Program-made: the position numbers and the translations under genes
Source: Desulfobacterales bacterium
GTDB taxonomy: Bacteria; Desulfobacterota; Desulfobacteria; Desulfobacterales; Desulfosalsimonadaceae
Direction: 5' to 3'
Length of the DNA stretch: 64,000 bases
Assembly (NCBI GenBank): GCA_034520365.1
Contig: JAXHNP010000007.1
Coordinates: forward strand, 682,001 to 746,000
The notes under the pieces: generated by a model
Told to the model about the DNA's origin: nothing
The model's database searches: none
Seen by the model: the letters and a program-made list of their open reading frames with translations, nothing else
Shown: piece by piece, positions 42,447 to 50,568 of the stretch
Position numbering within the stretch: position 1 is the first letter of the stretch
Layout: each line of letters starts with the position of its first letter

Positions 42447-43499
42447 TTATGCCGCAATAATGCCGCTGCCGGGAAGCAGATTGCTCAGCACATGCGCCCG
42501 ATGAATCCGGGCCGCCTGGTAGAAGCGGTAAACCGGGAGTTTTTTCATGTCCTTCGGAATTTTGCCGGGCTCCAGATCGTCTATGCTTGCCGACCATTTG
42601 GGCCCCTTGTACACGGGCACCCGTGTGCTGCCGCCAAAGAGCCGGTTCTCCCGCATGGCCGCTTTCCATGTGCGGATGCGCTCATCCTTTGTCCCTTCTG
42701 CTTCAATAATCCGCTTCACCGTGCCGCGAATTTTGCCCCATTGCCGCGCCGCGCCGCTTTGCCCGTGCCCTGGCACCTTGTCCAGATAGTCGGCAAACAT
42801 TTCATAAAGGGCCTTGCATCCCTTGAGAAAGTCCTTTGGATTGTCCCGTTCAATCCGGTTTCCATCCACTTCGCGGGTATAGTGCCAGCGCAGGTAGGGC
42901 CGGTCCGGATACGTCGCTGCGGCGGCGTGCCCCAGGGGAAATAACTGGCTCAGCCCGAATGAAACGATTTCTTTCCAGAACGCATTGGCTTTATCCTGGA
43001 TATAATCCAGAATCCCCTCGCTTGAAACCTCAACGTCGATGCTTCCGGTCTCTATGCCGTTATATGCGTGGTTTGCGCCGATAAACCCCTGATGGGCAAA
43101 AGTATCCGCGTAAACGTGGGCCGTGATGCCCAAAAGATGCAGCCCATAGGGGGTTTCCGCCGCAACTGACGTATTATGGCGGACCAGCTTTTTGGCAGTC
43201 GGGCTGTTCATTCGGCAGGCCAGGCGCCCGGTTGGGCTATCCCCTTCACCGCCCGGCAGAAAGTGAAACGGCAGCCAGACTTTGCGCTGGTCTTCACGAT
43301 CGGCGTTTTTGAGATTCAACAGCTTGTGCGCGGTCAGTTCGGTCAAGATGCTGCGGCCGTCTTCCGAAAAAACTTCCTTATCCCATATCGCGTCATCCAC
43401 ATACTGGCTGGCAGTGGCAGCCACTTCTGCCGCACCTGTCTTCATACCGGCAGCCCTGGCCATGGCATAAACCCCGAAATAATGCATGTCCTTTTGCAT
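42447..43499 (-). CDS. DUF6765-like protein
   Basis: About 350 residues from ATG 43499, preceded by AGGAGG at good spacing. The 34 codons upstream in frame are not needed. DMHYFGVYAMARAAGM, AYGLHLLGIT-type and HVYADTFAHQGFIGANHAYN segments are typical of a family annotated as DUF6765, with many His and Asp residues that might bind metal. Function unknown. Confidence 0.65.
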   Translation of the reverse strand: MQKDMHYFGVYAMARAAGMKTGAAEVAATASQYVDDAIWDKEVFSEDGRSILTELTAHKLLNLKNADREDQRKVWLPFHFLPGGEGDSPTGRLACRMNSPTAKKLVRHNTSVAAETPYGLHLLGITAHVYADTFAHQGFIGANHAYNGIETGSIDVEVSSEGILDYIQDKANAFWKEIVSFGLSQLFPLGHAAAATYPDRPYLRWHYTREVDGNRIERDNPKDFLKGCKALYEMFADYLDKVPGHGQSGAARQWGKIRGTVKRIIEAEGTKDERIRTWKAAMRENRLFGGSTRVPVYKGPKWSASIDDLEPGKIPKDMKKLPVYRFYQAARIHRAHVLSNLLPGSGIIAA

Positions 43500-43725
43500 A
43501 ACACCTCCTGTTTTATTGATGTTTATTTTGCCATAGAAAGGGAGCGGCTGAAAAGTGAATTTGCGTCCTGAAATAGGGATACTCCCCGAAATTTCATTCA
43601 AATTCTACCGGAAAGGTTTGCCAGGGACTTTACAAACGCCGAATAATCTGCAAAATTGGATTCACTTTCACAAGCTCCGCCTGCCAAAAACAGTATCCCC
43701 AAAGGATTGACAAGGCGCCTGTCAT

Positions 43726-44196
43726 ATGCCCGAAAACACATCTGAACACCGCAAAAACAGCAAGGCACCTGATAGCAATGGCCCCATTGACGTCACCTGC
43801 GCAATTATTGAGCATAACGGCCAGGTTCTGGCAGCCCAGCGCGGCCCGGCCATGGCCATGCCGTTTAAATGGGAGTTTCCCGGCGGAAAAATCAATCCGG
43901 GAGAAACTGCAGAAGACTGTATAATCCGGGAGATCAAGGAGGAACTGGGCATTGAGATCCAAATCAAAACCATGCTGCCGCCCTCAAGCCATGCTTATCC
44001 GGATCTTCATATCCGGCTTCATCCCTTTGTTTGCCGGATAACCCGGGGCCGCATTGAACCCGCAGAACACCATGCCGTTCAATGGACCGGCCATGACCGG
44101 TTACTGGCCCTGGAATGGGCAGAAGCGGATGTGGCTGTCGTCAAATCCTACCTGAATTATCGCAATCATCCAATTGCGTCGACAGCCAATTCATAG
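43726..44196 (+). CDS. Nudix hydrolase (MutT/8-oxo-dGTP-type)
   Basis: 156 residues. The Nudix box GGKINPGETAEDCIIREIKEELGIEI is complete when read at residues about 46-71 (G-x5-E-x7-REUxEExGU, quoted here in part: REIKEELGIE). WEFPGGKINPGE is typical of MutT-like pyrophosphohydrolases that clean oxidised nucleotides. The stop region runs antisense into a truncated DUF3800 gene (44141-44287). Confidence 0.88.
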   Translation: MPENTSEHRKNSKAPDSNGPIDVTCAIIEHNGQVLAAQRGPAMAMPFKWEFPGGKINPGETAEDCIIREIKEELGIEIQIKTMLPPSSHAYPDLHIRLHPFVCRITRGRIEPAEHHAVQWTGHDRLLALEWAEADVAVVKSYLNYRNHPIASTANS

Positions 44197-44287
44197 ACCG
44201 TTCAGGGACACAAATGCCGCCTAATACAAAATAGTCTTCGGTTGGGTTGGGGATAGAACCAGAATCATCTAAATACAAAAGATACAT
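44141..44287 (-). pseudogene. DUF3800 protein, truncated at 48 residues
   Basis: This frame is too short for ordinary ORF lists. It begins MYLLYLDDSGSIPNPTED and continues YFVLGGICVPERSMNWLS, which is the recognisable N-terminus of DUF3800 proteins (LDxSG ... YFVLGG). The ATG has GGAGG four bases upstream. After about residue 40 homology stops and a stop codon follows at 44141, overlapping the end of the Nudix gene. So the rest of the roughly 200-300 residue protein has been lost. It is the last element of the promoter - structured RNA - terminator - ORF array at 44306-44562. Confidence 0.75.
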
Positions 44288-44305
44288 TGTGCCTCCATGG
44301 ACAAC

Positions 44306-44341
44306 AAAAAAAACCCCAAGTTGGGTTTAATCAACTTGGGG
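44306..44341 (-). terminator. Strong intrinsic terminator between the RNA and the DUF3800 frame
   Basis: CCCCAAGTTG-ATTAAACC-CAACTTGGGG, a perfect 10-bp stem with an 8-base loop, followed by eight T on the minus strand. It ends 18 bases before the DUF3800 ATG. Such a terminator would let only part of the transcripts continue into the gene. Confidence 0.85.
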
Positions 44342-44526
44342 TAAGAAATGTCGTAGCCGGGTGAGGAATGAACCCCAACGAACCGCTTAATGCGGCTCTC
44401 CCGACCGAGTAATTGCTGGGTGAGACAAGCTCAACAAACCGCCATATTCGGCCTTCCCAACTATATAAATAATATCGGCACTGCTCAGAGAAAGTCTAGT
44501 TTTTAATAAATGTCATTCTCAATTTG
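44306..44526 (-). ncRNA. Candidate structured RNA with two homologous three-way-junction modules (DUF3800-associated)
   Basis: Transcribed leftwards from a promoter at 44532-44562 to the terminator at 44306. It contains two copies of one structural module (44415-44461 and 44356-44405). Each has an outer stem (GUUGGG/CCCAGC versus GUCGGG/CCCGGC), an arm GCCG...CGGU (versus GCCGC...GCGGU) and an arm UGAG/CUCA (versus UGGGG/CCUCA). The stems change in a compensatory way between copies, which supports real base pairing. Conserved single-strand-like segments include CGGUUxGUUG. I recall RNA motifs named after DUF3800 being reported upstream of such genes, but I cannot check which one, if any, this is. 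Confidence 0.72.
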
Positions 44527-44531
44527 AAGCC

Positions 44532-44562
44532 TTTATATGCATGAAAAATAGATTTTTGTCAA
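44532..44562 (-). promoter_or_regulatory. Sigma70-like promoter of the structured RNA
   Basis: TTGACA at 44562-44557 and CATATA/ATATAA near 44540-44533 with 17-18 bases between. Perfect -35 hexamer, so this is one of the strongest promoter matches in the window. It points into the RNA modules. Confidence 0.65.
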
Positions 44563-44599
44563 GCTCTCAATGAACAGCACTCAATGAACTTTTCATATT

Positions 44600-45196
44600 T
44601 TGACACGGTTCAAGGGTAATTTTTTCATCACACAAAACCCCACCATCCTTGACGATATGGAGGAAATACTGACATGGGCTGAATCTGAAACACCGGTTGC
44701 CGGCATCCGGCCGGATCTGCCTTTTGCCTGCCCACTGGAGCTTCATGCCCAATACGGATTCAAAGACATTTTAGCCGCCCTGGGGCAGGCCTCCCTTGAA
44801 ACAGCCGGCCAAAGAGGTGTCGGCATCGTTCATCTTCCGGATATAAAAGCCTACGGCGTCATGATCACCTTTCAGAAGACAGAAAAGGAGTTTTCACCCT
44901 CCACCATGTACGCTGATTTTCCGATCAGCCGGGAGCTGCTGCATTGGGAGTCCCAGTCAAACACCCGGCAAAATACCAACACTGGCCAAAACCTCATCCA
45001 TCATACCCAGCGCGGTTACACGATTTTGATCTTTGCCCGCAGCCATAAGCAGCAAAATAACTGCACGGTTCCATTCACCTACCTTGGCCCTGCAGCCTGC
45101 CAAAGCTACCAGAGCGAACGCCCCATACGGATGGTCTGGAAATTGGAACACCGGATGCCGGTGGAAATGTTCGAGGAAAACCGGAAGGGCGGATAA
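44600..45196 (+). pseudogene. C-terminal DUF3427-like fragment of a helicase
   Basis: About 198 residues. The C-terminal block STMYADFPISRELLHWESQ, THTQRGYTILIFARSHK-type (here HHTQRGYTILIFARSHK) and PFTYLGPAACQSY match DUF3427, which is normally the tail of a DEAD/DEAH helicase of more than 900 residues. No helicase domain is upstream, and the frame opens with a TTG near an AT-rich intergenic piece, so this is a truncated gene. Full-length relatives are typically accessory, defence-like proteins. Confidence 0.7.
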
Positions 45197-45333
45197 AGAT
45201 GTATGTGATTTGATGTAAGAGAATATTTTAAAATCGCCAGCCGATACCGCTTTTTTGCTTTGAAAAGTTGCTGCAGCCACCTGCGACAGTCTTTTGCAAA
45301 TTTGAGTAAAAACTCTCTATTGAAATAGAAATC

Positions 45334-45378
45334 AAATTCATTTGTCTTTGTAAATAATTAAGCAAGGTGTCCCCGAAT
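45334..45378 (+). repeat. 45-bp direct repeat, copy 1 (left of FmdB-like gene)
   Basis: TTCATTTGTCTTTGT-AATAATTAAGCAAGGTG-CCCCGGAATT type sequence. A second direct copy is at 45777-45820. The two flank the small FmdB-like gene. The distal end resembles the GGTGTCCCC ends of the palindromic elements. Confidence 0.75.
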
Positions 45379-45456
45379 TGCGGTTGGTCTGCCCTTCGTC
45401 TTTTTGCCCCCCTGATAAAGTGTAATGTGACAGCCCCTGCCACGACCTCACCGGGT

Positions 45457-45645
45457 TCAGTTGGTATCCCCGGCCAGAGAACTGAAATTGGAGATACCGT
45501 TAAAGAGGCTCTCCGCTCTATGTGAAGGCTTCACTTCAGTGCTCTTGCACTTCGGGCACGTTGCGGGCTGTTCCTCATCTCCCCTTAAGACAACCTGCTT
45601 AAAGGTATGAGCACATTTCTGGCAATGGTATTCAATTGTTGGCAT
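45457..45645 (-). CDS. FmdB-type small zinc-ribbon protein
   Basis: 62 residues. PTIEYHCQKCAHTFKQVV and ATCPKCKSTEVK form a four-cysteine zinc ribbon, the FmdB pattern (predicted regulatory protein). In the cytoplasm these small proteins probably act as transcriptional or assembly cofactors. Flanked by two direct repeats (45334-45378, 45777-45820), so it may have moved as a small cassette. Confidence 0.75.
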   Translation of the reverse strand: MPTIEYHCQKCAHTFKQVVLRGDEEQPATCPKCKSTEVKPSHRAESLFNGISNFSSLAGDTN

Positions 45646-45776
45646 AGATCCTTTTAACCCGTTTTTCCCTTTAAATCAAACTGAATCCCACCGAAAACCG
45701 GGGGCCAATCCATTTGAAAATTCATCAGCGGAAAACGATTAATTTTCATGTGATTATTCGTTGTGACGCCTTTAAA

Positions 45777-45820
45777 AATTCATTTGTCTTTGTCAATAAT
45801 TAAGCAAGGTGCCCCCGGAA
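45777..45820 (+). repeat. 45-bp direct repeat, copy 2 (right of FmdB-like gene)
   Basis: Same sequence as 45334-45378 with a few changes: TTCATTTGTCTTTGTCAATA then ATTAAGCAAGGTGCCCCCGG. Same orientation. No gene in the rest of 45646-45897. Confidence 0.75.
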
Positions 45821-45897
45821 TCTGATTTTTACCGAAAGTTTAATACGGGCTTGTTTTGTGACGGCAAATAAAAGGCAGTTTGCCGCCCTCATGCGGT

Positions 45898-47379
45898 TCA
45901 TGTGCCGCAATAGGTTTGATAGGGCTGCGCCGACGGCGGTGCCGGCAGGTGATAGCCGGCGGCTTCCGGCGGGTCCTCAAAGGGCTGGGACAGCACCTCC
46001 ATCAGTTTTTCCATAACCGTGAAATCAGCCCGCTGAACGGCCGCTTCCAGGGCCTCTTCCACCCGGTGGTTTCGGGGAATGACCGCCGGGTTGGCGCTGT
46101 ACATAAGCCTGCGGGATGCCTCCCACGAACCGGGCTGACGGCTGAGCCGGACCCGCCAGCGTTCATGCCATTCCTTGAAATCCCGGGCCTCGAACATGGC
46201 GGTTTCCGGCAGGGGATCGGATGCCAGAGCGCGGAAGGTGTTGGTAAAATCCGCGCCGTGCCGGTTGATCACATCGAGCAGATCCGCCGCGAGGGCGCCG
46301 TCATCCGCTTCCGTGGTCATCAGGCCCAGCTTGGCCCTCATGCCCGCCCGCCAGTAGTCGCGAAAGGCCTCCGGAAACCGGGAAAGTTTCTCTTTTGTCA
46401 TTGCCGCGGCCGCTTCCGGTTCCTCGTCAATGAGCGGCAGCAGCGCCTCGGCAAACCGGGCAAGATTCCACTGGACGATCTGTGGCTGCCTGCCGTAGGC
46501 GTATCGGCCGTGGAAATCGATGGAACTGAAGACGGTATTCGGGTCGTAGGCGTCCATGAACGCGCAGGGGCCGTAATCAATGGTTTCACCGCAAAGGGAC
46601 GTATTGTCGGTATTCATAACGCCATGGATGAAACCGATCAGCATCCATCGGGCGACAAGGGATGCCTGCCGGTCCGAAACCTCGGCAAGCAGTGCGAGAT
46701 AAGGGTTCGCATACGCAGCCAGATGGGGAAAGTGCCGCTGGATTGTGTAATCAGCCAGCGCGCGGAGGTTGTCAAGGTCGCCCCTGGCCGCGGCATACTC
46801 GAAAGTGCCCACGCGAAGGTGACTCAATGCCGTTCGGGTGAGAATCGCCCCCTTCAGGGCGGTTTCCCGGTACACCGGCTCCCCGGTGGTAACAACCGCA
46901 AGGCTGCGGGTCGTGGGAACCCCTAAGGCATGGAGGGACTCGCTGATAATATACTCCCGAAGCATGGGCCCCAGTGCCGCGCGGCCGTCCCCCCTTCGTG
47001 AAAACGGGGTCATGCCGGACCCTTTGAGCTGGATATCAAAGCGCTCTCCTTCCGGTGTCACCTGCTCGCCGAGCAGTATCGCGCGCCCGTCGCCCAGCAT
47101 GGTGAAAGAGCCGAACTGATGCCCCGCATAGGCCTGGGCAAGAGGCTCGGCCCCCTTGGGAAGCGTATTTCCGGAGAAGATGGCGGCGCCCTCCTCGCTG
47201 TTCAGGACATCGGCATTCAACCCGAGAATCCGTGCCAGCTCGGCGTTAAAAACCACGAGTTTCGGCCCGCGCACAGGCACCGGGTCGAGCCGGGCATAGA
47301 AAGCCTCCGGCAGCCGGGCATAGCTGTTGTCGAATCGCCACCCGGCATCCGGGGGTCCTTGTCTGTTGTTAGCCGTCAT
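45898..47379 (-). CDS. selO: SelO/YdiU-family protein adenylyltransferase (AMPylator)
   Basis: 493 residues starting at ATG 47379, which has AGGAGG six bases upstream. The fold is pseudokinase-like: GDGRAILLGEQ, KGSGMTPFSRRGDGRAAL, LREYIISESLHALGVPTTRS and GFIHGVMNTDNTSLCGETID are the family blocks, and the C-terminus ends in a conserved YCGT. SelO transfers AMP to protein hydroxyls and is tied to redox stress. Eukaryotic SelO has a C-terminal selenocysteine. Here it is a normal Cys (TGC). Confidence 0.92.
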   Translation of the reverse strand: MTANNRQGPPDAGWRFDNSYARLPEAFYARLDPVPVRGPKLVVFNAELARILGLNADVLNSEEGAAIFSGNTLPKGAEPLAQAYAGHQFGSFTMLGDGRAILLGEQVTPEGERFDIQLKGSGMTPFSRRGDGRAALGPMLREYIISESLHALGVPTTRSLAVVTTGEPVYRETALKGAILTRTALSHLRVGTFEYAAARGDLDNLRALADYTIQRHFPHLAAYANPYLALLAEVSDRQASLVARWMLIGFIHGVMNTDNTSLCGETIDYGPCAFMDAYDPNTVFSSIDFHGRYAYGRQPQIVQWNLARFAEALLPLIDEEPEAAAAMTKEKLSRFPEAFRDYWRAGMRAKLGLMTTEADDGALAADLLDVINRHGADFTNTFRALASDPLPETAMFEARDFKEWHERWRVRLSRQPGSWEASRRLMYSANPAVIPRNHRVEEALEAAVQRADFTVMEKLMEVLSQPFEDPPEAAGYHLPAPPSAQPYQTYCGT

Positions 47380-47580
47380 GGAATCCTCCTGCCTCATAAA
47401 TAAAAAGACTAAAATCTAAATATTACGACGGGATGTCCGGAGGTCAAGACGGTACCCATGCAATCTGATGGGGTCACCTTGATTATTGATTAATGGAGAT
47501 ATTTAATCACAAGTCAAGGTTTGAACCGGCCGACGACCGCCGGTGCTGGATAGCCGGAGGCGGGGGGAACGGATTGAATC

Positions 47581-48252
47581 CTACTCAAATTCCGCCTTGA
47601 ACGCTCGAAATTCCTCGGCCAATTGCCGCAGTTGTTCGGATAGCTCGCTGACCTGCTGCTCCAGTGCTTCTATGCGAGCGTTGTCGCCGTCGGAAACGGC
47701 CTGGACGTCGGGGGCGGCCACAGAAGCCTCGGCGGCGGACTCGGTCTCTTCGTCGACTTCGGCGAACAGGTGGGCGTAGCGATTTTCCTTGTGCCCGGGT
47801 CGGCGGGGCAATTGGGTAACAAAGGGCCCTTTTTCGTGTTCCATTAACTTTGTCAAGGTATACTCGACTGCCCGCACCCCCTGAAATTCAATCAATCGGG
47901 AAGCCCGGGTGCGCAACTCGCCCGGGGTCTGGGGGCCGCGCAGCAGCAGTTCGCAGATCAGGGCCAGCTGCCGCCTGGAAAAATCGGCGAAATCATTGAG
48001 GTTTTGTTCGTATTTCGGTGCGCGGCTTCCATGCGTCCGGACCTGCCAGACCAGGCGCTGCTCCCGGAGCGAATTTAGGGCGAGCTCCACTTCCGAAGAA
48101 TCCAGACTCAAGACCGGGTTCCGGTTGTTTTTCTGGTTGCAGGCATTGACCAGGGCATTCAAGGTCAGCGGATAGTAGTCCGGCGTGGCCATCTGTTTTT
48201 CGATCAATGCCCCGAGAATTCGAGATTCAACGGGATTTAACGTTACTTCCAT
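47581..48252 (-). CDS. yceH: YceH family (DUF480) protein
   Basis: 223 residues. LNPVESRILGALIEKQMATP, YYPLTLNALVNACNQKNNR and VRTHGSRAPKYEQ match the DUF480 winged-helix repeat family YceH. Ends with a long coiled coil (ARIEALEQQVSELSEQLRQL). Function not known. The fold suggests DNA or RNA binding. Small gap to selO (47380-47580) with no gene. Confidence 0.9.
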   Translation of the reverse strand: MEVTLNPVESRILGALIEKQMATPDYYPLTLNALVNACNQKNNRNPVLSLDSSEVELALNSLREQRLVWQVRTHGSRAPKYEQNLNDFADFSRRQLALICELLLRGPQTPGELRTRASRLIEFQGVRAVEYTLTKLMEHEKGPFVTQLPRRPGHKENRYAHLFAEVDEETESAAEASVAAPDVQAVSDGDNARIEALEQQVSELSEQLRQLAEEFRAFKAEFE

Positions 48253-49115
48253 TTATTTTGTCCGTTTTCGGATTTACAATTCCCAACTGAGAATTCACCA
48301 TTCATTATTGGCTTTTATTTCGTTACCGAAAAAAATTGCCAATTGTGAATTTTCGATCCGGCATCAGTGGGATCTCTGGTCGGACCAAGCTAATATTATG
48401 TATTTTGTTGGAAAACGTTCTAAAAATAAGCGTTTTTAGGGCTTAAAATGCCCTTTTGGGCGATAAAAATATGCCCTTAAGGATGCTTCTTTCTCATTAT
48501 AAGTTTGAATTCTGATTTTAAAGTTAAACCACTGTTTTTGGTGCTAAAAAAATGTATTTAAAGCCTATATTTGTCTCTTTTTAGCATTTTATTGTTATTA
48601 TATCAATCGTTTATCTTGGTCCGACCCAGAATCGTATTGTGTCCCCGAATTCAGAAATTGCGGAGTTACGGGTTTTTATTTCTATATTGCGTTCGTTGTG
48701 GCTGGAAATGAGCAGCTATCTCGCTCGGCATTTTGAAATTATTTGTTGTTTTGGGGTTAAAAAAGTGGGTTTAAGCCTTGAAGTTGGGGTTTTTGAGGGT
48801 TTAATAGGCATTAATCAGTATGTTAGCTTGGTCTAACTTGGAATCAAATTATATATTGTTTTTCTTAATTGCAAGCATATTCGGTAAACTTGTTGGCACT
48901 ACATTTTCGGGATTTTCCAGAATTTAAATGTATTTTTAAGCAGTTAAATCTCCATCAAATGATGGAGTTGTCCAGCTTAAGTTTGAATAAAAAATTAATC
49001 GAAGTTGAATTGATTTTCTTTTTCATATCATCTTTTAGGCTCAGAGAAAAAGGGATAGACAACGATTTAAAGCTATGATATAAATGTTGAAAAATTATTA
49101 AGGAGTTCTGATTAA
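48253..49115. repeat. AT-rich intergenic region with MITE-like inverted repeats
   Basis: About 860 bases without a supported gene. TGGTCGGACCAAG (48377-48389) and CTTGGTCCGACC (48615-48626) are inverted copies about 250 bases apart. A third, degenerate copy TTAGCTTGGTCTAAC is at 48821-48835. Each arm is itself nearly palindromic. The enclosed DNA is AT-rich and non-coding, so this looks like a non-autonomous insertion at the border of the following AT-rich gene island. CCCCGAATT at 48642 matches a repeat end seen elsewhere. Confidence 0.5.
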
Positions 49116-50549
49116 ATGTCGCGAAATATCCTTCTTGTAGAACCCGGATTCAGCACAAAATTTCCTCCACTGGGATTGATGAAGATATCTGCTTATCACA
49201 AAGAATTAGATGATAAGGTGACATTTTATAAGGGAATGAAAGATGAAGCCTATTACCAATATTGGGACCGGATTTATGTCTCAAGCCTCTTTACCTTCCA
49301 GTGGAAAACAACGGTAGAAACTATTCTGTATTATAAAAAGATAGTTGGTGACGATTTATCAAAAATATTTGTAGGCGGAATCTTGGCAAGTCTTATGAAA
49401 AAAGAGCTTTGGAAGGCTACAGGTATATTGCCTTTAAAAGGACTTTTAAATGAACCAAGAATTTTAGATGAGGATAATGAACTTATTGTTGAAAATATGA
49501 TTCCTGATTACGAATTATTTAATGAGTCGACACAAGAATATTCTCTAATTAAAGATAGTTATTTTGGATATGCCACTAGGGGATGTATAAGAAAATGTCA
49601 ATTTTGTGGGGTGCCGATACTTGAGCCAGAATTTATAGATTATCAGGGCATAAAGCCATATGTTGAAGAAATAACCAAGAGATATGGTGAAAAAACACAT
49701 CTTGTTTTATTTGACAATAATATATTAGCTTCAAAAAAATTTGAAAAAATAATAAATGACATAATCGAGCTGGGTTTTGAAAAAGGGGCAAAATTCACCT
49801 ATACCAAAAATGGTAGAACAATCTCAAAGCAAAGATATGTAGATTTTAATCAGGGTACTGATGCCAGATTAATGAAAGAGAAGCATATAAAATTATTATC
49901 TAAAATTGCACTTCACCCGCTCCGTATTGCTTTTGACCATATATCCGATAGAGAAATTTATGAAAAGAAAATAAGACTTGCTGCAAAATATGAGATTCAG
50001 CATTTGTCTAATTACATTCTTTATAACTACGATGATACTCCTGAAGATTTATGGCAACGGCTTAAAATAAATATAGATTTGAATAAAGAACTCGATTTAG
50101 CAATTTATTCATTTCCCATGAAATATATTCCAATTTTTCATAAAGATAGAAGCTATGTCAGTGAACCTAACTGGAACTATCAGTTTATCCGTGGAGTTCA
50201 AAGAATCCTTAATGTTTTAAAAGGGTCGGTTATGACATCAGAAGTTTTTTTTTATAGGGCATTTGGAGAAAGTCCAGCAAAATTTCTTGAAATATTGCAT
50301 ATGCCAGAAAGTATATTAATGAACCGAGGCTTCGAACCAAAAAGCGAAGAAATTGAATGGCTAAACAAATTCAGAGCATTAACAAATAATGAAAAAAATG
50401 AATTATTAGATTTATTATGTACAAACAGAACAATAAAGAGCCTAAAAACCGCCACAGTTTATATTAAAAATAAAAAGTTGCGAAATATATTGCAACTCTA
50501 TTTTCCGAAAGAAAAGACTGAACAGAATTTGAAATTATTTAAAAATTAA
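49116..50549 (+). CDS. Radical SAM protein with cobalamin-binding-like N-terminus
   Basis: 477 residues. The cluster motif RGCIRKCQFCGVP (CxxxCxxC at 157, 161, 164) binds the 4Fe-4S cluster that cleaves S-adenosylmethionine. The N-terminal part LLVEPGFSTKFPPLGLMKIS looks like the start of a truncated B12-binding domain. AAGGAG lies 9 bases before ATG. It is low in GC compared with the neighbours and lies 19 bases before a GHKL ATPase gene, so the two form an operon. Substrate unknown; RNA, protein or small-molecule modification are all possible. Confidence 0.8.
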   Translation: MSRNILLVEPGFSTKFPPLGLMKISAYHKELDDKVTFYKGMKDEAYYQYWDRIYVSSLFTFQWKTTVETILYYKKIVGDDLSKIFVGGILASLMKKELWKATGILPLKGLLNEPRILDEDNELIVENMIPDYELFNESTQEYSLIKDSYFGYATRGCIRKCQFCGVPILEPEFIDYQGIKPYVEEITKRYGEKTHLVLFDNNILASKKFEKIINDIIELGFEKGAKFTYTKNGRTISKQRYVDFNQGTDARLMKEKHIKLLSKIALHPLRIAFDHISDREIYEKKIRLAAKYEIQHLSNYILYNYDDTPEDLWQRLKINIDLNKELDLAIYSFPMKYIPIFHKDRSYVSEPNWNYQFIRGVQRILNVLKGSVMTSEVFFYRAFGESPAKFLEILHMPESILMNRGFEPKSEEIEWLNKFRALTNNEKNELLDLLCTNRTIKSLKTATVYIKNKKLRNILQLYFPKEKTEQNLKLFKN

Positions 50550-50568
50550 TCATAATAAGGTATTTTGT

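Noticed and set aside
42402-42944. Plus-strand frame of 180 codons opposite the DUF6765-like gene
   Set aside because: Shadow of the real minus-strand gene, which has AGGAGG and family motifs.
44356-44461. tRNA or CsrB-type RNA in place of the DUF3800-associated RNA
   Set aside because: No anticodon arm or CCA end. The few GGA motifs are not in hairpin loops. The two-module junction structure fits neither.
45898-47379. Selenocysteine in SelO
   Set aside because: The C-terminal residue is encoded by TGC and the gene has a normal end. No UGA read-through needed.
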